64,000 bases of DNA from Lacibacter luteus (GTDB lineage: Bacteria > Bacteroidota > Bacteroidia > Chitinophagales > Chitinophagaceae): the NCBI RefSeq assembly GCF_004118265.1, contig NZ_SDHW01000001.1:744001-808000 (forward strand). Reading direction: 5' to 3'. This document shows positions 41,155-49,625 of the stretch, in pieces (the first letter of the stretch is position 1; each line of letters begins with the position of its first letter). Both the position numbers and the translations under genes were made by a program. Under the pieces are notes generated by a model. The model searched no databases. It was not told where the DNA came from and worked only from the letters and a program-made list of their open reading frames with translations.

Positions 41155-41222
41155 CGCCTTGGTTCCTCTTTCCACGAATCCAAATAATTTACAAATTGGC
41201 CCGTGATGGTACAAACCAAGGC
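41153..41222 (+). repeat. 46-bp direct repeat, right copy, with long-range stem (copy 5)
   Basis: Second copy of 40700-40745, starting inside the stop codon of the preceding gene. In addition GCCTTGGTT (41156-41164) pairs exactly with AACCAAGGC (41214-41222). Confidence 0.85.
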
Positions 41223-41454
41223 TTCAGTAACTTACCCACCCCATCAGTTTACTGCTCTGCATCAGCAAAACGCCTCCTCTGCCCAACTAAAAACGATGTT
41301 TAAGGCTTTGCAGGTTTATGAAGCATGATAATAATCAGTTTTGCAAAGGTTGTATCCCATCTTTTCGTCCGTTGCGGGGCAATAAATTTGCTGCATAAAA
41401 TAAATGTGCCCGTAAAAGGCGGTTTGTTAACTGTATTCAACTAATTTTTACTTT
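41223..41454. other. intergenic region before pta
   Basis: About 230 bases. No gene is supported. GC content rises back toward the level of the metabolic genes. The pta promoter probably lies in the last 100 bases, but no clear -7 match was found. Confidence 0.4.
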
Positions 41455-43542
41455 ATGAATCGGTCGGTTTACATCATTACACCATCCAACCAAAGTGGAA
41501 AATCCATCATCAGTCTGGGGCTTATGCAAATGCTGCAACGCACTACCCCGAGAGTGGCTTTTTTTAAACCTGTGGTTGAAGACAAAGAAGAAAAAGACAA
41601 TCATATTGATGCGGTGCTTTCGCATTTTAAAATTCCGATGGAATATGAAGATGCGTATGCATTTTCGAGAAGTGAGTTGAATGAACTCCGTAACCAGGGC
41701 CGCATTAATTATGTGTACGAAGAGATCATTGATAAATACAAGAAGCTGGAAGAACGGTTTGATTTTGTGCTGGTGGAAGGCAGCGATTTTAACGAAGAAA
41801 CTTCTGTGTTTGAAGTTGACTTTAATGCATCGCTTGCAACATCGCTTGGTATGCCGGCGCTGCTTGTAATTAAAGACAACTTCGATACATGTGATGAACT
41901 GGTAGAACATGTGCAGTTACAACTGCATTCGTTCATTGCAAAAAACATCAAGATCATTGGTGTGTTTGTAAGCCGCTGTACCAAAGATTTAGCGAAGTCA
42001 GAAACAGCACTTAAAGCAAGATTGCCGAAAGAACTGGTTGTATCGCTGATTCCCGACAACGAAGAGTTAGGCCATCCCACCATGAAAGAAATTGCCGATG
42101 AATTAAAAGCCCATGTTTTGTTTGGTAATGATAAGATGGATGCGATTGCACGCAACTCCATTATTGGAGGAATGCAGCTCGCCAATTATCTCAACCGCAT
42201 TTCGCCCGACTGTGTGGCAGTAATGCCCGGCGACAGATCGGATCTAGTGATTGGTACAATGCTGGCGAACATGTCGCCCAACTATCCACGTGTTGCAGGC
42301 CTGGTACTTACCGGTGGTTTTTTACCTGAACGTTCGGTGGTAAATCTGATGGATGGTTCGCAACATACATTGCCTGTTTTAGCAGTAAGCACAGGTACAT
42401 TTGAAACTGCATCACGCATTGCCAACATTCAACCAAAGATCTATGCAGGCAACGAATACAAAATAAGATTGGCAATAGAAATTTTTGAATCGGCTGTTGG
42501 TACCGATGAGCTGAGCGAAAAGATCAACTCGGTAAAATCGGAAGCTATTACCCCGATTATGTTCCAGCATAATTTACTGGCAATTGCAAAAAAAGCACAA
42601 ACACATATTGTATTACCCGAAAGTGAAGATGAACGTATTTTAAAAGCAGCATCCCGTCTTGCAAAAGATAAGATCGGTTACCTTACACTGTTAGGCAAAC
42701 CGGATGAAGTGAAACAGAAAGTAAATGATCTTGGTTTGTATTGGGATGATGAACGCATTAAGATTGTTGACCCGATGAACAGTGTTAAGTATGAAGATTA
42801 TTATACAACCCTGTACAACTTACGCAAGAGCAAGGGAATGGAGATTACTGTTGCCGCCGACTTAATGACCGACTCATCGTACTATGGAACAATGATGGTG
42901 TACAAAGGCGATGCAGACGGAATGGTTTCGGGTGCTGCACACACAACAGCGCATACCATTAAACCTGCATTGCAGTTTGTGAAAACAAGAGCAGGGTTCA
43001 ATACGGTATCGTCTGTTTTCTTTATGCTGTTACCAGATAGAGTTGTGTTGTATGGTGATTGTGCCATTGTTCCCAACCCTACTGCAGAGCAGTTGGCAGA
43101 GATCGCCATTTCATCGGCCGATTCTGCAAAAACTTTTGGCATTGATACTCCAAGAGTAGCCATGCTCTCCTATTCATCGGGTTCATCGGGTACAGGTGAA
43201 GAAGTTGAGAAAGTACGTTCGGCAACAGCACTGGTAAAAGAACGTCGTCCGGATATTTTGGTGGAAGGTCCTATACAATACGATGCGGCTGTTGATCCTG
43301 TTGTTGGCCGTAGTAAAATGCCCGGCTCCGAAGTTGCAGGGCAAGCCAATGTGCTCATCTTCCCCGATCTCAACACGGGTAACAATACGTACAAAGCTGT
43401 ACAGCGTGAAACAGGTGCGTTGGCTGTTGGCCCCATGTTGCAAGGGTTGAACAAACCCATTAACGATTTAAGCCGTGGTGCAACCATCGACGATATTTAC
43501 AACACCGTAGTGATTACAGCTATTCAATCAACGAACAAATAA
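41455..43542 (+). CDS. pta: phosphate acetyltransferase (long form)
   Basis: 695 residues, the long Pta type. The N-terminus is a BioD-like P-loop domain (YIITPSNQSGKSIISLGLMQ), then a DRTGG-like domain (about 215-320), and from about residue 375 the catalytic PTA domain (THIVLPESEDERILKAASRL, DGMVSGAAHTTAHTIKPALQ, RVAMLSYSSGSSGTGEEVEKV, NVLIFPDLNTGNNTYKAVQRE). It interconverts acetyl-CoA and acetyl phosphate in the cytoplasm. Three bases before ackA, so coupled. Confidence 0.97.
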   Translation: MNRSVYIITPSNQSGKSIISLGLMQMLQRTTPRVAFFKPVVEDKEEKDNHIDAVLSHFKIPMEYEDAYAFSRSELNELRNQGRINYVYEEIIDKYKKLEERFDFVLVEGSDFNEETSVFEVDFNASLATSLGMPALLVIKDNFDTCDELVEHVQLQLHSFIAKNIKIIGVFVSRCTKDLAKSETALKARLPKELVVSLIPDNEELGHPTMKEIADELKAHVLFGNDKMDAIARNSIIGGMQLANYLNRISPDCVAVMPGDRSDLVIGTMLANMSPNYPRVAGLVLTGGFLPERSVVNLMDGSQHTLPVLAVSTGTFETASRIANIQPKIYAGNEYKIRLAIEIFESAVGTDELSEKINSVKSEAITPIMFQHNLLAIAKKAQTHIVLPESEDERILKAASRLAKDKIGYLTLLGKPDEVKQKVNDLGLYWDDERIKIVDPMNSVKYEDYYTTLYNLRKSKGMEITVAADLMTDSSYYGTMMVYKGDADGMVSGAAHTTAHTIKPALQFVKTRAGFNTVSSVFFMLLPDRVVLYGDCAIVPNPTAEQLAEIAISSADSAKTFGIDTPRVAMLSYSSGSSGTGEEVEKVRSATALVKERRPDILVEGPIQYDAAVDPVVGRSKMPGSEVAGQANVLIFPDLNTGNNTYKAVQRETGALAVGPMLQGLNKPINDLSRGATIDDIYNTVVITAIQSTNK

Positions 43543-43545
43543 GTT

Positions 43546-44757
43546 ATGCAGATATTAGTGATCAATGCCGGTAGCTCATCTATGAAATACCAGCTAATAG
43601 AAACAGATGATAAAACCGTTTTAGCCAAAGGACTTGCAGAACGCATTGGCATTGCAGGCAGCAGGGTGAAACATCAGTTTACAAAAAACGGAGCCTCCAT
43701 TGAAAAAGTTGTTGAGCAGGATCTTCCAAATCATAACGTAGCTTTTGAAATTATTACACAGCTGCTTACCGATAAAGAAGATGCAGTAATTGCATCACCT
43801 GAAGCGATAACAGCAGTGGGTCATCGTATTGTACATGGTGGTGAAAAATTTTCGGAGACACAGGTAATTACTCCCGAAGTAAAAGAAACCATTCGTGCAT
43901 TGATTCCGTTAGCGCCATTGCATAATCCTGCAAATCTTATTGGTGTGGAAGCTGCAGAAAAATTCTTCCCGAATGCTGTACAGGTTGCAGTATTCGATAC
44001 GGCTTTTCATCAAACACTTCCCGAACATGCATTCCGTTATGCTATTCCTGAAAAATTTTATGCCGAAGAAAAGATACGGGTATATGGTTTTCACGGCACC
44101 AGTCATAAATATGTGTACAACGAAGCAAAGAAGTATTTAAAGAATGAAAAACTAAAAGCCATTACGATTCATCTCGGCAATGGCAGCAGTATGACGGCAA
44201 TAGATGAGAACGGACATAGTATTGATACCAGTCTTGGGTTTGGACCTTTGTGCGGATTAATTATGGGCACACGAAGCGGCGACATTGATCCTTCGGTAAT
44301 CTTTCACATGCTCGAGCAATTGAACATGCCTTTAGAAAAAATTAAAAATGTGTTAAACAAAGAAAGCGGCATGCTTGGGCTTGCAGGCAGCAGCGATGCA
44401 CGTGATGTAGCTGCCCGGTATAATGAAGGTGATCCTAATGCTGCTCTTACATTTGAAATGTATGGCTATCGTATACGCAAATACATTGGAGCATACATGG
44501 CCGCACTCAATGGTGTGGATGCGTTGATCTTTACAGCCGGGCTGGGTGAAAACTCTATCCTTACACGCCGTTATGCCTGTAAGAACCTGGAAGGCTTAGG
44601 TATTGAACTGGATGAAGAACTGAATGTTGACAACAATCATGCTGATACTCCTGTGGAAATACAAACTCCATCTGGTAAAGTAAAAATATTGATCGTGCCA
44701 ACCAATGAAGAATGGCAGATAGCAAAAGAGGTAGCAGAGTTGGTGGCGAAAGCCTGA
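43546..44757 (+). CDS. ackA: acetate kinase
   Basis: 403 residues. ILVINAGSSSMKYQLI (residues 2-17) is the first acetokinase signature; VGHRIVHGGEKFSE, the VAVFDTAFHQTLPEHAFRYA block and FGPLCGLIMGTRSGDIDPSV follow, and GLGENS lies near the C-terminus. It forms ATP from acetyl phosphate (acetate overflow) or works in reverse on acetate. Pta and AckA form a two-gene operon closed by the terminator at 44781. Confidence 0.97.
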   Translation: MQILVINAGSSSMKYQLIETDDKTVLAKGLAERIGIAGSRVKHQFTKNGASIEKVVEQDLPNHNVAFEIITQLLTDKEDAVIASPEAITAVGHRIVHGGEKFSETQVITPEVKETIRALIPLAPLHNPANLIGVEAAEKFFPNAVQVAVFDTAFHQTLPEHAFRYAIPEKFYAEEKIRVYGFHGTSHKYVYNEAKKYLKNEKLKAITIHLGNGSSMTAIDENGHSIDTSLGFGPLCGLIMGTRSGDIDPSVIFHMLEQLNMPLEKIKNVLNKESGMLGLAGSSDARDVAARYNEGDPNAALTFEMYGYRIRKYIGAYMAALNGVDALIFTAGLGENSILTRRYACKNLEGLGIELDEELNVDNNHADTPVEIQTPSGKVKILIVPTNEEWQIAKEVAELVAKA

Positions 44758-44780
44758 TGCTGTTAACTGATAGCAGATTA

Positions 44781-44807
44781 AAAGCAACTGTAACCGGTTG
44801 CTTTTTT
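44781..44807 (+). terminator. rho-independent terminator of pta-ackA
   Basis: AAAGCAAC (44781-44788) pairs with GTTGCTTT (44797-44804), followed by TTT. Confidence 0.85.
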
Positions 44808-44919
44808 GTTTAGCGAATGATTGCCAGAAAAACTTACAGACTCCTTAAAAAATCAATCTGTATTCTCCATCAGTACCAATAACTTTACATACGATCATCA
44901 ACAAAAAGTCAGTTACAGT

Positions 44920-45657
44920 ATGCGGATAATTATTTCAACTCTTGTATTTCTCTGTTCGTTAACCATTGCTGCAGCACAAGCAGAAGATGCTAAACTTAAG
45001 ATCGCTCATTTAACGGAAAACTTCTACATCTATACAACCTACAACACCTACCAGGAAAGTAAAGTACCCGCAAACGGAATGTACCTTGTAACAAGCAATG
45101 GCGTGGTAATGTTTGATACGCCGTGGGATACAACGCAATTTCAGCCGTTGCTCGACAGCATACAAGTAAGGCACAACAAAAAAGTGATTATGTGTTTTGC
45201 TACACATTGGCATAGCGATAAAACTGCCGGACTGGAATATTACCGACAGCAGGGAATTAAAACCTACAGCACCGTTCTTACAGATGAACTAAGCAAAAAG
45301 AACAATAAAAAAAGAGCCGAGTTTTTAATGACAAAAGATACCGTTTTTCATGCAGGTGAATATTCTTTTGAAACCTTTTATCCCGGGCAAGGCCATACAG
45401 TTGACAATATTGTAATCTGGTTCAAAAAAGAAAAAATTCTTTTTGGCGGTTGTTTAATAAAAGGTGCAAGCGATGAGAATCTTGGTTTTCTTGGCGATGG
45501 TAATATAACCGAATACGAATCTACACTAAAGAGGGTTGAGAAAAAATACAGAAGCCCCCGGTTTATCATTGTTGCACACAGCGACTGGAATAACCTGAAC
45601 TCATTGAAACATTCGATAATGATGGCGAAAGAGCTTAAGAAGAAAAAGAGCAATTAA
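44920..45657 (+). CDS. subclass B1 metallo-beta-lactamase
   Basis: 245 residues from the ATG at 44920, which opens a signal peptide (IISTLVFLCSLTIAAAQA); codons upstream are not coding-like. All six B1 zinc ligands are visible: H96, H98 and D100 in ATHWHSDKTAG, H159 in PGQGHTVDN, C178 in LFGGCLIKG, and H220 in IVAHSDWN. The layout, with VPANGMYLVTSNGVVMFDTPWD, resembles chromosomal flavobacterial enzymes such as BlaB, IND or EBR. It would hydrolyse beta-lactams, often carbapenems, in the periplasm. No mobile element adjoins, so it is likely intrinsic. Activity is predicted, not shown. Confidence 0.9.
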   Translation: MRIIISTLVFLCSLTIAAAQAEDAKLKIAHLTENFYIYTTYNTYQESKVPANGMYLVTSNGVVMFDTPWDTTQFQPLLDSIQVRHNKKVIMCFATHWHSDKTAGLEYYRQQGIKTYSTVLTDELSKKNNKKRAEFLMTKDTVFHAGEYSFETFYPGQGHTVDNIVIWFKKEKILFGGCLIKGASDENLGFLGDGNITEYESTLKRVEKKYRSPRFIIVAHSDWNNLNSLKHSIMMAKELKKKKSN

Positions 45658-45717
45658 TCTACGGCACTTCGCAAAAAATATACATTAGCAGAACAACTCC
45701 AAAACAGGACTCTTAAA

Positions 45718-46308
45718 ATGAATTACTGGAAACACAGTTTATTGTCAAAGAAAAAATTTGGTGGTACTCCGGAGGATTACCTGCACATCCACAAATTTTT
45801 AGACATCAGCAAATTATTTTATTTCGACATTAAACACAGAATTCTTTTACATAACACATATGGAATTGATCTTAGCATTGAAAAATTCGGGGAAACTGTA
45901 ACTAATTCTGAAGGGCGAACAATTATGGTGAGGGATATTTCTGCCGAACATTGCAAAGAAGATTTGCTTGGTGTTGTACCAACTCTCAATAATTGGTTTA
46001 AATATGTTGACGACACTTTACTGTCGCTAATCAAACCGATTAACCCTGACGACAGCAAACTAAAAGAGTTTATTCTTCGACCGTTCATTATGTCTGGCTT
46101 AAAGTCTACGCTTATAATCACACACAGCAACTTTGGCATTTATCTTACTAAAGAAATACTGGGTATTGACTATGCATTGGAACTTGCAAATTATTTAGAC
46201 CGCTCAGACATTAATGAATTACTGCAATACGTTAAATTGAAAGACAGATGGCAGTACTCACCCGATTTACAACAACTAAAACAAATTGACAATGGGTTTA
46301 TTTCGTAA
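45718..46308 (+). CDS. DUF6915 domain protein
   Basis: 196 residues. The N-terminal half matches the DUF6915 pattern: WKHSLLSKKKFGGTPEDYLHIH, FYFDIKHRILLHNTYGIDLS, TVTNSEGRTIMVRDISAEHC and LGVVPTLNNWF. The C-terminal half (about 110-196) is alpha-helical and unassigned. DUF6915 has no known function and is frequent in phage-related and plasmid contexts. Cytoplasmic. The next gene overlaps its end by 17 bp, so they are translationally coupled. Confidence 0.75.
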   Translation: MNYWKHSLLSKKKFGGTPEDYLHIHKFLDISKLFYFDIKHRILLHNTYGIDLSIEKFGETVTNSEGRTIMVRDISAEHCKEDLLGVVPTLNNWFKYVDDTLLSLIKPINPDDSKLKEFILRPFIMSGLKSTLIITHSNFGIYLTKEILGIDYALELANYLDRSDINELLQYVKLKDRWQYSPDLQQLKQIDNGFIS

Positions 46309-46777
46309 TTTATTTAAAACTCTTTTTGGCACTTCGAACAATACAAAAAAAGAAACACCTGCTCCGCCGGTAATAGACTATATGGCTGCCTGGGAAAAAG
46401 AAAGGCAAGAAAGAATAACAGCTGCCGAACATAAACTCAAGGACTGGATATCTGCACAAGTAAAAGAAAAAGAGAATTTATCATTTACCTGGGAAAGCGG
46501 AAACGATGAAGCTTTTGTTACATTCAAAGATGCGAGCACAGAAGAAGAAGACAATTTTTTCGAACTGGAACAATACATGATTGACAAATTAGACATTCCT
46601 GATGCCGGCGAATTTGAAATGAATGGCAAAGGAAACATTTCCATTGAAAACAACCGGGTAGTAGTAAAATATAGTTCAACCATCAAAGCTCTTCTTGATT
46701 TTAATGAAGAAACCGAAGAAGAAATCTATAGTGAAGAAGAACAGGATAGCGGTGAAAAAACTCTTTTTGAATTATAA
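46292..46777 (+). CDS. acidic hypothetical protein
   Basis: 161 residues from the ATG at 46292, inside the end of the DUF6915 gene. The N-terminus (LFRNLFKTLFGTSN) is a short amphipathic stretch; the rest is rich in Glu and ends EEEIYSEEEQDSGEKTLFEL. WESGNDEAFVTFKDAS and MIDKLDIPDAGEF suggest a small alpha/beta domain. No family recognised. The 17-bp overlap with the previous gene argues for a joint function. Confidence 0.65.
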   Translation: MGLFRNLFKTLFGTSNNTKKETPAPPVIDYMAAWEKERQERITAAEHKLKDWISAQVKEKENLSFTWESGNDEAFVTFKDASTEEEDNFFELEQYMIDKLDIPDAGEFEMNGKGNISIENNRVVVKYSSTIKALLDFNEETEEEIYSEEEQDSGEKTLFEL

Positions 46778-46833
46778 TTCTTTACGAAAGAAACATCGGA
46801 TTAAAACATAGATATTACCTTAAACAATCCACC

Positions 46834-47196
46834 ATGCAGTTTTCAAAATTAGTTCCGAATATTTTTTATAAAGACATACGAACCGGTTTAAAACTTTTTG
46901 TCGATTGTCTTGAGTTTCAGATAAGTCATAACGAAATTGAAACACAAAACCCTTTTTGTGTGCTGAGAAAAGACGGACTTGGGGTTAATCTCTTTCAACA
47001 TACGGCCTTGGCTGAAGAACACAACCCTGAGTTCCGGCTGGTAACCGATAACATTGAAGAAGTGTACGAATCAGTGAGTAAACGGTTTCCCGAATTTTTA
47101 CATCCTAACTTATCAAAAGTTACGCTGCGTCCCTGGGGAGCAAAAGAGTTTGCGCTTACCGATGGACAGATCGGCATTATTATTCAACAATGGTAA
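46834..47196 (+). CDS. VOC superfamily protein
   Basis: 120 residues. KLVPNIFYKDIRTGLKLFVDCLEFQISH opens the first module; FCVLRKDGLGVNLFQH and PEFRLVTDNIEEVYESVSKRF follow; and LRPWGAKEFALTDGQIGIIIQQW closes the second. It is similar in layout to the VOC protein at 4751 (PWG-x-x-E-F at the same place). Substrate unknown. It ends one base before the lactonase-like gene, so both are probably one operon. Confidence 0.85.
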   Translation: MQFSKLVPNIFYKDIRTGLKLFVDCLEFQISHNEIETQNPFCVLRKDGLGVNLFQHTALAEEHNPEFRLVTDNIEEVYESVSKRFPEFLHPNLSKVTLRPWGAKEFALTDGQIGIIIQQW

Positions 47197-47197
47197 A

Positions 47198-48343
47198 ATG
47201 ATACGCAGAATAACGATTGCTTTTATATGTACACTCCTGCTGCAAACAGCAGTTGCGCAAGTAAAGAACAAAACGCTTTTGTTTATCGGTTCGTTCACCG
47301 GCGGCAAACCCGATACAGGTATTTATGTGTATGAATTGAATACATCAACAGGTAAGCTTACACATCGGAGTACGGTTGAAAAAATTACCAACCCTTCCTA
47401 CCTTACGGTTTCACCCAACGGTCGTTTTTTATACGCCTGCACCGATACTAAGTTGCCGCACAACGGAAGCATTACTGCTTTCAGCATCGACAGTATTAAC
47501 GGCAAGCTCAGCTTTATCAATAAACAATCGAGCGGTGGTGAAAACCCTGTGTACATTACTGTACATAAAAACAACCGCTTTGTTGCAGCAGGAAACTATA
47601 CTGGAGGAAGTGTAGTTGTACTTACTGCCAACAGTGATGGCAGCATCAATCCTTTCTCACAACTCATTCAATTTTCAGACAGCGGCATTAACAAAGTACG
47701 ACAGGAAAAAGCACATATTCATTCAACTGTTTTTTCACCCGGAAACGACTTTTTATTTTTACCCGATCTTGGTGCTGACAAAATACGAGTGTTCCGATTT
47801 AATGCGAAGCATGTAAAACCACTGACGGCTTTTACCAACTATTTTGTTACCACAACTCCCGGTAGTGGCCCAAGACATTTTACATTTCATCCAAATGGGA
47901 AGTTCGCATACTGTATTGAAGAACTTGGCGGAACAGTTGCCGCTTATCGGTATCGTAACGGCAAACTTGATTCCATACAACGTATATTTTCTTATTCTAA
48001 AAAACTTGAAGCATATACAAGTGCCGATATTCATATTTCACCCGATGGACTTTTTCTGTATGCATCCAATCGTGGTACAGAAGAAAATACCATCTCCATT
48101 TTTTCAATTGATCAAACAAACGGAAAGCTTGCGTTAGTGGGCCATCAAAAAACCGATGGCGATCATCCAAGAAATTTCTGCATCGATCCAACAGGAAACT
48201 TTTTGCTTGTTGCCAATCAGTTTACAGGCAACGTTGTTGTTTTTAAGAGAGATGCTTTTACAGGACTGCTTACTAAAACAGGAACAGAACTAAACATACC
48301 GGGTGCCTCCTGCTTACAAATACGAACTTATAAAACCAGGTAG
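47198..48343 (+). CDS. secreted lactonase-family seven-bladed beta-propeller
   Basis: 381 residues from the ATG at 47198, with signal peptide RRITIAFICTLLLQTAVAQ. The propeller is of the YbhE/6-phosphogluconolactonase type: LLFIGSFTGGKPDTGIYVYELN, NPSYLTVSPNGRFLYAC, AHIHSTVFSPGNDFLFLPDLGADKI (with conserved H and D), GSGPRHFTFHPNGKFAYCIEE, DHPRNFCIDPTGNFLLVANQ. Because it is exported, it is not the cytoplasmic pentose-phosphate enzyme and may hydrolyse an extracellular sugar lactone. Substrate unproven. Confidence 0.87.
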   Translation: MIRRITIAFICTLLLQTAVAQVKNKTLLFIGSFTGGKPDTGIYVYELNTSTGKLTHRSTVEKITNPSYLTVSPNGRFLYACTDTKLPHNGSITAFSIDSINGKLSFINKQSSGGENPVYITVHKNNRFVAAGNYTGGSVVVLTANSDGSINPFSQLIQFSDSGINKVRQEKAHIHSTVFSPGNDFLFLPDLGADKIRVFRFNAKHVKPLTAFTNYFVTTTPGSGPRHFTFHPNGKFAYCIEELGGTVAAYRYRNGKLDSIQRIFSYSKKLEAYTSADIHISPDGLFLYASNRGTEENTISIFSIDQTNGKLALVGHQKTDGDHPRNFCIDPTGNFLLVANQFTGNVVVFKRDAFTGLLTKTGTELNIPGASCLQIRTYKTR

Positions 48344-48458
48344 CTAAAACGATCTGCCCAACAATTGAAAGTCCTGCTTTCCATTCCTTAATCTTTACTA
48401 CATTTATTCAACAGAACAGAATTGTTCGTTTTTACAAACCTTATTAACCAAGCATGTC

Positions 48459-49037
48459 ATGAATCCAAAAGTTGATTTCTACTTTAATAAAGCCGGTAAA
48501 TGGCAAAAAGAAACGGAAGCTTTAAGAAAAATAGCAATTGCCACAGGCTTAACCGAAGAATTGAAATGGGGTTGCCCTTGTTATGTAGAAGGTAAAAGCA
48601 ATGTGGTGCTCATTCATGATTTTAAAGAGTATTGTGCGTTCTTATTTTTTAAAGGTGCATTATTGAAAGACCCCAAAAACATCCTTATACAGCAGAGTGA
48701 AAATGTACAAAGTGCAAGACAGGTTCGTTTTACTTCGGTAAATGAAATCAGCAAACTTGAACGCACGTTGAAGCAATACATTTTCGAAGCAATTGAAATA
48801 GAAAAAGCCGGTTTAAAAGTGGAGCTGAAGAAAACAAAAGAATATGCAGTGCCGGAAGAGTTTCAAACTGTACTCAAAAAAAATGCGGCTGTAAAAAAAG
48901 CTTTTGCGACTTTAACACCGGGCAGGCAACGGGGTTATCTCCTTCATTTTGCTGCGCCTAAACAATCAACAACAAGAGAAGCCCGCATTGAAAAATGTTT
49001 ACCGCAAATACTTGCTGGAAAAGGCTTGAACGATTAA
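48459..49037 (+). CDS. YdeI/OmdA-like protein (DUF1801 plus OmdA region)
   Basis: 192 residues. The N-terminal part (WGCPCYVEGKSNVVLIHDFKEYCAFLFFKGALL) is the DUF1801 domain, and the C-terminal AKKSFATLTPGRQRGYLLHFA-type stretch, here KAFATLTPGRQRGYLLHFAA followed by KQSTTREARIEKC, is the OmdA/bacteriocin-protection motif. Homologues are called YdeI and are linked to cationic peptide resistance. Cytoplasmic in appearance. 10 bp upstream of the DUF4256 gene, so probably co-transcribed. Confidence 0.83.
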   Translation: MNPKVDFYFNKAGKWQKETEALRKIAIATGLTEELKWGCPCYVEGKSNVVLIHDFKEYCAFLFFKGALLKDPKNILIQQSENVQSARQVRFTSVNEISKLERTLKQYIFEAIEIEKAGLKVELKKTKEYAVPEEFQTVLKKNAAVKKAFATLTPGRQRGYLLHFAAPKQSTTREARIEKCLPQILAGKGLND

Positions 49038-49047
49038 TCTCCCAATC

Positions 49048-49614
49048 ATGAAGAACAATAAAAAAACAATTGCAGCCAAAGAACGTGAAGCTTTACTAAG
49101 CACACTGCAAAAACGTTTTGAAAAAAACGGCAACCGGCACAAAGGCATTGCCTGGAACGATGTACAACAGAAACTGGATGCTTCTCCGGAAAAAATCTGG
49201 TCGCTCAACCAAATGGAACAAACAGGTGGCGAACCGGATGTTATTGGTTACGATAAAAAAACAGGCGAGTATCTTTTTTGCGATTGCTCGGCCGAAACAC
49301 CGAAAGACCGCAGAAGTATTTGTTACGATCATGAAGCATTGGAAGCACGCAAAGAACACAAACCCGAAAACAGTGCAGTGCAAATGGCAGAAGATATGGG
49401 TGTTGAACTATTGAACGAAGAACAATACCGGGCATTGCAGCAACTTGGTGAATTCGATCTCAAAACATCAAGCTGGATCGTTACGCCTGCTCCTATCCGT
49501 AAACTGGGCGGTGCTTTGTTTGCCGACAGACGATATGATCATGTATTTGTTTACCACAATGGGGCACAATCGTATTATGCAGCAAGAGGGTTCAGGGGAA
49601 TGCTAAGGGTGTGA
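49048..49614 (+). CDS. DUF4256 protein
   Basis: 188 residues covering a complete DUF4256 domain: LLSTLQKRFEKNGNRHKGIAW, WSLNQMEQTGGEPDVIGYD, YLFCDCSAETPKDRRSICYD, MAEDMGVELLNEEQYRALQQ, then TSSWIVTPAPIRKLGGALF. The function of the family is unknown. It has Cys and His residues (CDCSAE, CYDHEA) that could bind metal. Convergent with the GH43 gene, 11 bp apart. Confidence 0.83.
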   Translation: MKNNKKTIAAKEREALLSTLQKRFEKNGNRHKGIAWNDVQQKLDASPEKIWSLNQMEQTGGEPDVIGYDKKTGEYLFCDCSAETPKDRRSICYDHEALEARKEHKPENSAVQMAEDMGVELLNEEQYRALQQLGEFDLKTSSWIVTPAPIRKLGGALFADRRYDHVFVYHNGAQSYYAARGFRGMLRV

Positions 49615-49625
49615 TGATTTGTTAT

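Noticed and set aside
37625-41222. Classical integron cassette array
   Set aside because: Site cores do not fit GTTRRRY/RYYYAAC and there is no intI gene in the window. Kept only as a cassette-like finding.
41437-42185. 157- and 158-codon minus-strand frames
   Set aside because: Antisense to pta, which is fully supported by domain motifs.
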